In this document: one piece after another, positions 56,180-64,000 of the stretch
Numbering within the stretch: the first letter of the stretch is position 1
How the letters are laid out: each line of letters begins with the position of its first letter
NCBI RefSeq assembly: GCF_037977235.1
Contig: NZ_CP150276.1
Coordinates: forward strand, 930,001-994,000
From: Paenibacillus sp. FSL K6-0276
GTDB lineage: Bacteria; Bacillota; Bacilli; Paenibacillales; Paenibacillaceae
Direction: 5' to 3'
Length of the DNA: 64,000 bases
Program-made: the position numbers and the translations under genes
Notes under the pieces: generated by a model
Database searches by the model: none
Seen by the model: only the letters and a program-made list of their open reading frames with translations
Told to the model about the DNA's origin: nothing

Positions 56180-57166
56180 ATGACAATTCGTTTCGGGGTC
56201 ATTGGAACAAACTTTATTACAGACCGCTTCGTGCAAGCCGGCTTGGAGAATGAGGAGTTTATCCTGACAGCCGTGTACTCCCGCACAATGGAGAAAGGTC
56301 AGGCCTTTGCTGCAAAATATGCTGGAGCTACAATTTATACGAATTTGGAAGATATGGTCTCCAGTAAAGATGTCGATGCCATATACATTGCAAGCCCGAA
56401 CTCCATGCATGCTGAGCAGGCGATTATGTGCTTAAATCATGGGAAGCATGTGCTCTGTGAGAAGCCGGCTGCCTCAAACAGTGCCGAGCTTAGAGCTATG
56501 ATTGAAGCCGCGCAGAGCAATGATGTGTTGTTGGTAGAAGCAATGAAATCGACATTCATGCCGAATTTCGGAGTGATCAGAGACAATTTGTATAAGATTG
56601 GCCAAGTTCGCCGTTATTTCGCGAGCTATTGCCAATACTCATCGAGATATGATGCCTATCGGCAGGGAACGGTGTTAAATGCTTTTAATCCAGCCTTCTC
56701 TAATGGCTCATTGATGGATCTTGGTGTTTATTGCTTATATCCTATGGTAGTGTTGTTCGGGAAACCGAAGTCTGTAAAGGCCGTGGGTCTAATGCTCTCT
56801 TCTGGAGTGGATGGCGAAGGAAGTATTGTCATGCAATACGATGATATGGACGCAGTTGTGATGCATTCCAAGATCGCTGATTCCTATTTGCCAGCCGAGA
56901 TTCAAGGGGAAAGTGGTACAATGGTGATCGACAAGATTAACCAACCCTACCAAGTGAAGATTCATTATCGTGACGGGACCGTCGAGGAGCTTACGCAGCC
57001 TCAGGTATACGAGTCTATGTATTATGAGGTGGAGGAATTTATCAACTTAATTAAGAACGGTGAACGGGAAAGCAGAATTAACACGCATGCAAGTTCCTTG
57101 GCGGTAGCAGAGGTTATGGAGGAAGCCAGAGCGCAGATCGGCCTCCGCTATGCCGCAGATCTATAA
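56180..57166 (+). CDS. Gfo/Idh/MocA-family oxidoreductase
   Basis: 328 residues. N-terminal NAD(P)-binding domain (RFGVIGTNFITDRFVQAG), then the family signature HVLCEKPAASN with the catalytic Lys, and a C-terminal alpha/beta domain. It oxidises or reduces a sugar or cyclitol, unidentified here. ATG 56180 has AAGGA about 10 bases upstream. The longer frame from 56099 has no site. It precedes the radical SAM gene by 18 bases, so they are likely co-transcribed. Confidence 0.9.
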   Translation: MTIRFGVIGTNFITDRFVQAGLENEEFILTAVYSRTMEKGQAFAAKYAGATIYTNLEDMVSSKDVDAIYIASPNSMHAEQAIMCLNHGKHVLCEKPAASNSAELRAMIEAAQSNDVLLVEAMKSTFMPNFGVIRDNLYKIGQVRRYFASYCQYSSRYDAYRQGTVLNAFNPAFSNGSLMDLGVYCLYPMVVLFGKPKSVKAVGLMLSSGVDGEGSIVMQYDDMDAVVMHSKIADSYLPAEIQGESGTMVIDKINQPYQVKIHYRDGTVEELTQPQVYESMYYEVEEFINLIKNGERESRINTHASSLAVAEVMEEARAQIGLRYAADL

Positions 57167-57184
57167 ATAGAAGGGGAGCAGAAC

Positions 57185-58060
57185 TTGAAGACTTTTAAAA
57201 AGGTATACATTGAGATAACAAGCGTCTGCAACCTGGCCTGCAGCTTTTGTCCACAAACCGCTCGAACGAAGAACTTTATGAAGCTCGATACGTTTAATAC
57301 GATATTAGATGAAATTAAGCCACATAGTAATCATATTTACCTTCACGTTAAAGGTGAGCCGCTATTGCACCCCAAGATTGGTGAGCTACTGGATGCCGCA
57401 CATGCCAAAGGGTTTAAGGTCAATATTACAACCAATGGCACGTTAATTCATAAGGCTGGGCCTAAGATTCTCGGCAAACCTGCACTACGTCAGATGAACT
57501 TCTCTCTGCACAGCTTTGATGGACATGAAGGGTCAGAGAACCGCGAAGGGTATTTGGCGGAGATTATTTCTTTTGTACGGGAAGCCTCTGCGCTAGGAGT
57601 GATTATTTCCTTCCGGTTGTGGAATTTGACGGAGGACAATCTGACCAATCTGGAGAAGAATCGTAACCGTGAGACGCTTGCTTTGCTGGAGGAGGCCTTT
57701 AACCTTGATTTCAAGATCGAAGAAAAGGTTGTGCCTGGCAGCGGCGTCAAGATTGCCCCACGCGTGTATCTCAATCAGGACCATGAATTCCGTTGGCCTG
57801 CACTGAACGAGCCGGAGGATGATGGAAAAGGGTTCTGTCATGCGCTACGCAGCCAAGCGGCAATCCTCGTAGATGGCACCGTTGTGCCGTGCTGTCTGGA
57901 TGGTGAAGGAGTAATTAACCTCGGAAACATTCATGAGACTCCGTTCTCAGAGATTGTAGAGGGTGAGCGGGCGAATAATTTATTTTATGGGTTCTCTCGT
58001 AGAGAGGCGGTAGAAGAGCTGTGCCGCAAGTGCGGATATCGGCAGCGGTTCGGAACCTAA
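57185..58060 (+). CDS. Radical SAM/SPASM-type protein
   Basis: 291 residues. The 4Fe-4S cluster motif is in TSVCNLACSFCPQ (CxxxCxxC). HVKGEPLLHP and ITTNGTL are usual radical SAM features. The C-terminal cysteines CCLDGE and CRKCGY indicate an auxiliary SPASM-like cluster. Substrate unknown. TTG start with GGGGAG 6 bases upstream. Forms a unit with the Gfo/Idh/MocA gene and ends at a terminator. Confidence 0.88.
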   Translation: MKTFKKVYIEITSVCNLACSFCPQTARTKNFMKLDTFNTILDEIKPHSNHIYLHVKGEPLLHPKIGELLDAAHAKGFKVNITTNGTLIHKAGPKILGKPALRQMNFSLHSFDGHEGSENREGYLAEIISFVREASALGVIISFRLWNLTEDNLTNLEKNRNRETLALLEEAFNLDFKIEEKVVPGSGVKIAPRVYLNQDHEFRWPALNEPEDDGKGFCHALRSQAAILVDGTVVPCCLDGEGVINLGNIHETPFSEIVEGERANNLFYGFSRREAVEELCRKCGYRQRFGT

Positions 58061-58073
58061 TGATTGGAATGCA

Positions 58074-58120
58074 AACAGAACTGGGCCATGGTTATTTCAT
58101 GAGCCCTAGTTCTGTTTTTT
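58074..58120 (+). terminator. Terminator after the radical SAM gene
   Basis: AACAGAACT/AGTTCTGTT stem with GGG/CCC inside, followed by TTTTTT. Confidence 0.85.
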
Positions 58121-58187
58121 AATTTACAGTAGTGTATATATAATAATTAGTCTTTATAGTCTCCACTTTGGAGCGAAGGAGGAGTAT

Positions 58188-60257
58188 ATGCTGAAATCAC
58201 TGGAAGCCATCACCTTATACCGTGAAGGAATACAAGATCATTTGGAGGATAACCTCTGGCTGAAGCTTATTGTCCAAGCGGAGGAGCAGATTGTAAATTT
58301 GGAACGTGTGGAATCTCTGGAGGAGCTGGACCGCAGGAATCCCGTGCTGGACTATGTGGAACGCAGTTTGCAGATTCTAGACCAACTTCCCCGTTCGATT
58401 TGGATAAAAGAGCTTGTGGAAGAGACGTTAATCTGGTCAGAAACTGCTAAGGGTGGCACATCGAAAGAGCGGCTACTTTGGCAGGAGGAAGGTATTAATT
58501 GTTTTGTACATAACATTGGCTCCGCACAGTTATATGATAGGCATTTGGGTAGGACTGTCTCTGAGAAAGGTGCGATGATTCATTGGCTAATTGAGACCCA
58601 TGGACTCATAGGACAGCAAATTCGTGGGGAGGTGCCTCCGGAAGTGAATAAGCCGCTCCGTGGTATTGTGGAAGAGCAGCTGCTGACTGTGGAGGAACTG
58701 GAACGTTTGCTGACCGTACTCAATCATTGCATCATCGAGGCTGTGTCTCCGGAGTTATGGCTGAATGTAGAGCATGAAGTGAAGCAGCTTATCGCCCTGA
58801 TTTCCTCCGGAGACCTTGCTAGTCCTATGCCGATGAAGGAAAGGCTGCGCAGAATGCGTCTAGGTCCGATCTCTAGAGGAGAAGATTTCACTACGGAATG
58901 GGCAAAGCTGATGCAGGAAGGCTTCCATGCGGAACGATTGGACTCCTTAAGTAAGATTACCTTCTGGTATGTGGAATCTGCACTGCAGACCTTTTCGCTG
59001 GAGCAATTTCTGAAGGTGATGATACTTGCTGCCCATAGGGCCCAGAATGAACCCCTAAACCATATCAGCTTCGAGCATGTCATGAACAGCATTTACTACG
59101 ACTACAAGGGTGTTAAGAAGATCAACGTTTATAAGAAGCGGATTATCGAAAAATATTTAGCGGAGCTTACATGGGAGGATATCGACAAAGAGACTTTACC
59201 TACTGAGAACCCTCACCTAATCCTTCGGCAATATTCTAAGGAGTACCTGCCAGATACGGTATTTTTTCAGTTCCAATTCTCAGCAGCGGCTGAGAAGTTG
59301 ATCGAATTCTGTATGGAAGCTGAAAAATCACCCTTGTATGAACGTGCTGTATTGCTGTTGTTCGACCTGTTCGAGCTGCGGAGGGACGCTTTCGACCGTT
59401 TTCATAATGAAGATACCTACTTAAGTCAAATGAATAATACAGCAGACTATAAAGCTGTGATTCTGGATCATGTTACAGGGCAAAAAGTGCTCGATATCGG
59501 TCCGGGCGGCGGTGTGCTGCTGGATTTGCTGGAAGAGCGTATGCCAGAGGTTACCCCTATCGGCATTGATATATCGAGCAATGTAGTGGAAGCCTTGCGA
59601 CAACGCAAGCAGCGGGAAGGTCGTCATTGGGAGGTCCTGCAGGGAGATGCGTTGAACCTTAAAGATTTCGTGGAGGCTGGAACAGTGGACACGGTAATCT
59701 TCTCTTCGATTTTGCATGAGCTATATTCTTATGTGCCGCTTAATGGTAAAAAGTTCAATCATGACACTGTATCGGCTGCTCTGCAAAGTGCCTTTGATGT
59801 ATTGTCTGAGGGCGGGGTTATTATTATCCGTGATGGGGTTATGACTGAACCAGAATCTTTGCTGCGGAGAGTACGCTTTCTGGAGGAGGATGGTCTGGGG
59901 TGGCTGGAGCGTTATGCGAAGGATTTTGCCGGACGTCAGATTCAGTTTCAGAGATTAGGGGAGCAAGAAGTGCTCATGCCTGTTAATGATGCCATGGAAT
60001 TTTTATATACGTATACCTGGGGCGAAGAGGCATATATTCATGAGGTCCAAGAACAGTTTGGTTATTTTACTCCTACGGAGTTTGCCTCATTTATTGAACA
60101 GATTTTAGGAAAGCAGGCGAAGATTGAGGTCTTCCGGCATTACTTGCAAGAAGGTTATACCGAAGCGCTGCGCGACAGGGTAAGGTTCATGGATGAGAGC
60201 GGACAGGAAGTGGCGCTGCCGGACAGCACCTGCTTTATTGTGATTCGGAAGGAATAG
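58188..60257 (+). CDS. Large class I SAM methyltransferase with unknown N-terminal region
   Basis: 689 residues. The C-terminal third (about 420-600) is a methyltransferase: GQKVLDIGPGGGVLLDLL (SAM loop), IGIDISSNVVEAL, LQGDALNLKDF and VIFSSILHELYSY. The first 400 residues are helical and leucine/glutamate-rich and match no domain I can name. GGAGGAG precedes the ATG by 5 bases. The substrate is unknown. Single gene between terminators. Confidence 0.85.
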   Translation: MLKSLEAITLYREGIQDHLEDNLWLKLIVQAEEQIVNLERVESLEELDRRNPVLDYVERSLQILDQLPRSIWIKELVEETLIWSETAKGGTSKERLLWQEEGINCFVHNIGSAQLYDRHLGRTVSEKGAMIHWLIETHGLIGQQIRGEVPPEVNKPLRGIVEEQLLTVEELERLLTVLNHCIIEAVSPELWLNVEHEVKQLIALISSGDLASPMPMKERLRRMRLGPISRGEDFTTEWAKLMQEGFHAERLDSLSKITFWYVESALQTFSLEQFLKVMILAAHRAQNEPLNHISFEHVMNSIYYDYKGVKKINVYKKRIIEKYLAELTWEDIDKETLPTENPHLILRQYSKEYLPDTVFFQFQFSAAAEKLIEFCMEAEKSPLYERAVLLLFDLFELRRDAFDRFHNEDTYLSQMNNTADYKAVILDHVTGQKVLDIGPGGGVLLDLLEERMPEVTPIGIDISSNVVEALRQRKQREGRHWEVLQGDALNLKDFVEAGTVDTVIFSSILHELYSYVPLNGKKFNHDTVSAALQSAFDVLSEGGVIIIRDGVMTEPESLLRRVRFLEEDGLGWLERYAKDFAGRQIQFQRLGEQEVLMPVNDAMEFLYTYTWGEEAYIHEVQEQFGYFTPTEFASFIEQILGKQAKIEVFRHYLQEGYTEALRDRVRFMDESGQEVALPDSTCFIVIRKE

Positions 60258-60282
60258 CCGTAGAACAACATCATCTGCACAT

Positions 60283-60334
60283 AAAAAAGCAATCGGCAGA
60301 CCCTCTGATATGGTAGAGGTCCGATTGCTTTTTC
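60283..60334. terminator. Terminator after the methyltransferase gene
   Basis: AAAAAGCAATCGG/CCGATTGCTTTTT stem with an inner ACCCTCTG/TAGAGGT pair. A and T runs suit both directions. Confidence 0.9.
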
Positions 60335-60635
60335 TATATAGAGAATTTTGTCTTTGTTAGATTAGTATTTCTAATTGAGACGTATCAGAGTCTTCGGCTA
60401 CCGCCCATTTTGGATTGGTTATGAAATGCACTTCTAGCGGATTTACTAATAGATAAGGTGTCACTGTTACCATTTACAGGGGAGGTTAGGTTTCGTGTTT
60501 ATATTATTCGATGGATGAGTGACGGATACATTAATCCTCATTCCCATAGTAGAGCTCATACTCGTTACTAAATAGTAAATCCGGGTAGACGAAGCGACCT
60601 ATTCAGCATTCGACACTGTTGGTGTCTCTATGCAA
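60335..60635. other. Non-coding stretch without recognised features
   Basis: About 300 bases. A minus-strand open stretch of about 30 codons (60360-60452, including VNPLEVHFITNPKWAVAEDS) looks like the tail of a degraded gene but has no start. Nothing else is supported. Confidence 0.4.
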
Positions 60636-61182
60636 TTAGTTAATAATGGTCCCCCCTGATCCCTTCCTAAACTCCGAAGGCGAGCATTTCATCGCTCTGC
60701 GAAACACTTTAATAAAATAGCTTACATTATCAAATCCGACCTCGAATGCGATGTCGGATATTTTTCTGTCGCTTTGTTGCAGTAGATCGGCGGCTTGGCG
60801 AATTCGGTAAGAGTTAATGTAATCTACTGGAGTCTTACGGGTCATTTCTTTGAAAAATCGGCAGAACTGTCTTTCACTCATGGGGATAAGCTCGGAGAGG
60901 TCTCGAGTTCGAATCGGCTCCTGATAGCTATCCTGAATATAGAGAATAATCTTCTTAAGACGATTGATCTTAGTAGTATCAGCGTCATCCAGCTGGCTGC
61001 GGTTTACAAAACGATCCTCTGGAGCAATGAGCATGGCACTACCGCTTCTGCACGGTTCGTGATCTCAAAGGTGCCCCTGAACTGACTGTGAAGGCTGACC
61101 GTAAAGGCAACATCGTTTCTCAAAGCATATTGATATAGCCATAACCTCTCCTGTAAATTGGGTGGACGATCCGTTCCCTTGA
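60636..61182 (-). pseudogene. AraC-family regulator, truncated and frameshifted
   Basis: The C-terminal domain is intact: KINRLKKIILYIQDSYQEPI, then ISDIAFEVGFDNVSYFIKVF. Upstream, in a different frame, lies the end of a cupin-type sensor (WLYQYALRNDVAFTVSLHSQ, FRGTFEITNRAEAV). The frame breaks at about 61035 and the N-terminus is missing beyond about 61180. The ATG 61034 frame might still give a DNA-binding fragment. Confidence 0.75.
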
Positions 61183-61235
61183 TTTATTGGAGAGGTTTTA
61201 GTGTTACAATCTTACTGAATAACGGGGGAAACGTT

Positions 61236-62411
61236 ATGAATACTAATTTAACTAAGGGAAGTGGAGTATTGAACCAGACGGATTATACCTCAGCAACGGT
61301 TCTTTCAACTGCAGCGAATTTTATAATGAATAAGCAAGAGCCGTTTACACATACCTTCCGGACTTATATTCGTTTAAGGGAAAATGGTACGTTGAAGCTA
61401 AAGTTCTGGCATAGCAACGCGGTGGATTCTACATGGGATCAAGGGCAAGAAGCTGTAGGCAGTGAACCTGGAGGCGACTGGGTTATCGAGACAGCTTATA
61501 TCGCTGACGGAGGAACAGAACCAGACGGAACGATTACTGAAGATACACAGCATGTGCTTACCTTTGAAGGCAAAGCCTCTAAAACCGTTGCGGCTGGCGA
61601 ATGTTTCTGGAGTGATGAGATAAGCATTGTTCTACCAGAGAATCATTACTTGGCGTTTACGTGGACGATTAGGACGCTCACTGCAGGTAAATCGATTCCT
61701 TTCAATGTAGAAGGGATGCTAGCAACAGCTTATGACGCGCCCGGAAATCTTGCCGCACAGGATTCAGAGGATGGTTTCACAGCGTCTGATAATCTTTTGG
61801 TACTGCCAAGTTTCATTGGGTATAAGAAATCTGTTACCAAGAAACTAGTCTTCTTGGGCGACTCGATTACTCAAGGGGTGCGGACATTTAAGGATGAGTA
61901 CGAATATTGGGTAGCGAGAATTGCGGATGGTCTTGGCACGGATATTGGCATTTGGAATCTCGGTTCAGGCTGGGCTAGAGCTTATGATGTTGCCGCGGAT
62001 GGTCCATGGCTACACAAAGCTAAGCAAAGTGATGAAGTGATGATCGTACTCGGAGTAAATGATATTGATATTGGATGCCGTTCGGCGGACGAGCTGCTTG
62101 GTGATTTGACGACCATTATTTCTAAGATCAAGGGGGGAAATGCTGAAGCTAGTATTATTCTAGGTACGGTACCGCCGTTCAATTTTCAGGGTGAAAGAGA
62201 AGAGACTTGGCGCAAGGTGAATCGTGAGATTTTGTCCAATCCGCCTGCAGGAGTGAGTCGTGTCTTTGATATAGCAAGCCTATTGTCGTTGCCTGCACCA
62301 GATGATCACCGGATCAGACCGGAGTTTATGAGTGGAACAGACGACCCGCACCCGAACGGCATAGCCGGTAAGACGGTCGCGGACGCCTTCTTAAGCTGGT
62401 TTAATCATTGA
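61236..62411 (+). CDS. SGNH/GDSL-type hydrolase
   Basis: 391 residues. A beta-rich N-terminal domain (about 1-200) is followed by an SGNH esterase domain with LVFLGDSITQG (nucleophile Ser), NLGSGWAR, VLGVNDIDIG, and the catalytic Asp-His in GTDDPHPNGI. Relatives deacetylate sugars or act on carbohydrate esters. No signal peptide. ATG 61236 follows GGGGG by about 7 bases. It sits between AraC remnants, as in sugar-utilisation loci. Confidence 0.85.
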   Translation: MNTNLTKGSGVLNQTDYTSATVLSTAANFIMNKQEPFTHTFRTYIRLRENGTLKLKFWHSNAVDSTWDQGQEAVGSEPGGDWVIETAYIADGGTEPDGTITEDTQHVLTFEGKASKTVAAGECFWSDEISIVLPENHYLAFTWTIRTLTAGKSIPFNVEGMLATAYDAPGNLAAQDSEDGFTASDNLLVLPSFIGYKKSVTKKLVFLGDSITQGVRTFKDEYEYWVARIADGLGTDIGIWNLGSGWARAYDVAADGPWLHKAKQSDEVMIVLGVNDIDIGCRSADELLGDLTTIISKIKGGNAEASIILGTVPPFNFQGEREETWRKVNREILSNPPAGVSRVFDIASLLSLPAPDDHRIRPEFMSGTDDPHPNGIAGKTVADAFLSWFNH

Positions 62412-62690
62412 ATTGATTTCGGTAGTCCTTGGGTGATGCGCCAACCTGCTTCTTGAATACCTTGCTAAAGTACTTCACATCATGAAAACCGATCATTTCT
62501 GAAATTTGCGATAGTTTCAGACGAGGGTTCTGCATTAGCAATTTAGCCTTATCTATCCGGACGTTAACGATGAAATCGGAGAAATTAATGCCATATTCCT
62601 GTTTGGATCGGCGTGAAATATATTCACGGCTAACATAGAACCTTCCGGCTAACGTTGTCTGGAGGAATTTGCACATGCTGGCGGGACCTT
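62401..62690 (-). pseudogene. AraC-type regulator, C-terminal fragment
   Basis: Encodes YVSREYISRRSKQEYGINFS, LSQISEMIGFHDVKYFSKVF and KQVGASPKDYRNQFND, the two AraC helix-turn-helix motifs. Upstream the frame runs into antisense of a GH42 fragment, so the N-terminal part is lost. The last 11 bases overlap the end of the SGNH gene. Confidence 0.75.
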
Positions 62691-62691
62691 G

Positions 62692-63144
62692 CTTATTACT
62701 AACCGAAGTGGCGTCAAAAATATAAATAACATCGCAGTCATGCAGCCACTCCCAGGGCTTCTGAGTTATTGCACAGGTGTTGAAGTGCTGGAGTATGATC
62801 CGATTGGTGCTGAAACACATACGGTCGTTGATGCTGAGGGTAACAAATATGAATGCACGCAGTGGTGCGACATACTAAGACCTGTTGTGGCACGTCCGAT
62901 TGCTTGGTATGGCGATGATTTCTACAGTGGATCTCCGGCCGTAACCGTCAATGCTTTCGGGAAAGGTCAGGTCTATTACTTCGGGACTCATATGGAAGAG
63001 AGATTCTAGTCAGTTCTATTGGAGAGCCTAGCGAAGGAGAAAGGATTGTTACGATTTGAGGGATTGCCGGATGGAGTACAGGCCTCTGTGCGTTCAGGAG
63101 AGCTGCTACTTGAGCCATATGGCGTAGAAATTCTGGAGATGTGA
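62692..63144 (+). pseudogene. GH42 beta-galactosidase, C-terminal remnant
   Basis: Frame from SGVKNINNIAVMQPLPGLLS through GVEVLEYDPIGAE, RPVVARPIAWYGDDFYSG and GKGQVYYFGTHMEERF to an in-frame TAG (63007-63009). It then continues SVLLESLAKEKGLLRFEGLP to PYGVEILEM and a stop. This is the trimerisation and tail region of GH42. The catalytic barrel is missing. Confidence 0.75.
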
Positions 63145-63571
63145 AAGGATTCAACGTAACTGTCGATGGGAGGGTCATAATTATCTCCTTCGCGTGTTCG
63201 AATCCTTTCGATTGCATTCTGTGCAATAGAATGCTCGAAATGAGATGAAAAGGTGCATTTACCAAGTGTAAACTCTCTTCCCCGCTGAATAGATGCACTT
63301 TCTACACTTACTTAGCGTGCTCCGGATATTAAACGGTTTTAGATGTATTTAGTGCAGCTATAATGCGGAGTATCCCGGTTCACAGCCAAATGCCGAGAAT
63401 ACACTTATATGGATATTCTCTGCTGAACAGGTTGTTTTAAGTGTACAAAATGCAATTACTCTGTCGCACATGCCCATACTAATGAGATCCACACAGCGAT
63501 GGCTACGTCATACGCAACCTTATGTAGCAATTCACTACGCAGAAGGCGATTAAGCTTTACACCTTAGAGTG
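63145..63571. other. Non-coding stretch, no feature recognised
   Basis: About 430 bases with stop codons in all frames and no clear hairpin, repeat or promoter that I would defend. Confidence 0.5.
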
Positions 63572-64000
63572 TTAGTGAAGTCTTCTAAACTGCTCTGGCG
63601 TAGTTCCAGACTGCTTTCGAAATGTGGCTACATAATGGCTGACATCACGGAAGCCGACTCTCTGCGAGATGATCTTTACAGTAAGATCCGGCTGGCTTAC
63701 GAGCATTTCTTTGCTTTTGCGGATACGTAACCGTACGAAATAGGCATAAGGAGATAGCCCAAAAGTTTGTATGAATAGGTTGTTGAGATAACGTCCTGAT
63801 ACTCCGAGTTGATCGGCCAGATCATTAAGTCCGAGATCAGGATCACCATAATGACTGTCCATCCATTTCAGTAAAGGCTGCAGCTTATCCACATTGCGGG
63901 ATATCGTCGTGTTGTTATGTAGTTGCCCATATTTGCTCAAAGTAAGCAGAAAGCGATAAGCATCTGTGGAGGCGGTCAGACCAAACATGTCCTGTGAGGC
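63572..64000 (-). CDS. AraC-family regulator, cut by the window edge
   Basis: The frame is open to the last base, so the N-terminus lies outside. The visible C-terminal domain has two helix-turn-helix motifs: LGLNDLADQLGVSGRYLNNL and IISQRVGFRDVSHYVATFRK, ending TPEQFRRLH. Unlike the two AraC fragments just upstream in the window it shows no break in the visible part. Confidence 0.85.
   Translation of the reverse strand, partial: ASQDMFGLTASTDAYRFLLTLSKYGQLHNNTTISRNVDKLQPLLKWMDSHYGDPDLGLNDLADQLGVSGRYLNNLFIQTFGLSPYAYFVRLRIRKSKEMLVSQPDLTVKIISQRVGFRDVSHYVATFRKQSGTTPEQFRRLH

Noticed and set aside
61217..61239. Cassette-like motif TAACGGGGGAAACGTTA before the SGNH gene
   Set aside because: It coincides with the ribosome binding site and start codon, has no hairpin or partner motif, and lies 8 kb from the array, so chance similarity is more likely.

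Overview
The window looks like part of a Paenibacillus-type chromosome (low-to-moderate GC Firmicute). The evidence is the rRNA operon and tRNA cluster, a Cse60-like sporulation gene, SLH-domain surface protein, LplABC-type sugar uptake operon, GH3/GH42 glycosidase genes, many AraC-type regulator pieces, and strong GGAGG ribosome binding sites with frequent GTG/TTG starts.

Layout. 1-1671: 3' part of an SLH-anchored metallophosphoesterase. 1956-7110: one 16S-23S-5S operon without spacer tRNAs. 7168-8562: 15 tRNA genes, including two identical initiator tRNAs. 8674-20 kb: housekeeping genes (YdeI-like, GreA-like, cse60, catalase, glucan phosphorylase, ribokinase, aroD, a TipA-like MerR regulator, an exonuclease, a phosphoesterase, a GH3 beta-glucosidase). 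21.4-27.3 kb: a sugar operon (two LplB/LplC permeases, lipoprotein, LacI regulator, sugar isomerase) diverging from the GH3 gene, with twin LacI-type operators between. 28.1-29.3 kb: a decayed sugar locus (AraC, permease, binding protein and GH42 scraps).

About 31.1-53.0 kb is the remarkable part: some 20 unrelated small genes, almost all on the + strand, separated by about 17 sites built on one plan. A CTAACGGG-type motif, a GC-rich hairpin, and a second CTAACGGGCAG-type motif fold into nested arms around unpaired spacers, like integron attC sites. Genes include MurF, FabZ, two chloramphenicol-phosphotransferase-like kinases, an APH, an AadA-like adenylyltransferase, GNATs, a SagB-type oxidase, a CdiI-like immunity gene and a CPBP protease. 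No integrase is visible, so it resembles a cassette array lacking its integrase.

The array is colonised by IS110-family elements. One full copy (46237-47822) and several transposase-less relatives all sit at the same CT|AACGGG point in these sites. Each long copy encodes a conserved structured RNA whose loops contain CTAACGG plus a 7-base segment that matches its own insertion flank: a probable bridge RNA. A second IS110-type element (about 40611-42386) sits in the core of another site. An IS3 remnant marks the right end.

53.9-58.1 kb returns to chromosomal genes (CYTH, thrC, Gfo/Idh/MocA, radical SAM). 58.2-64 kb has a large two-part methyltransferase, an SGNH hydrolase and more AraC/GH42 remnants.

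Starts were chosen by ribosome binding site spacing. No database search was possible, so family names rest on recognised motifs.
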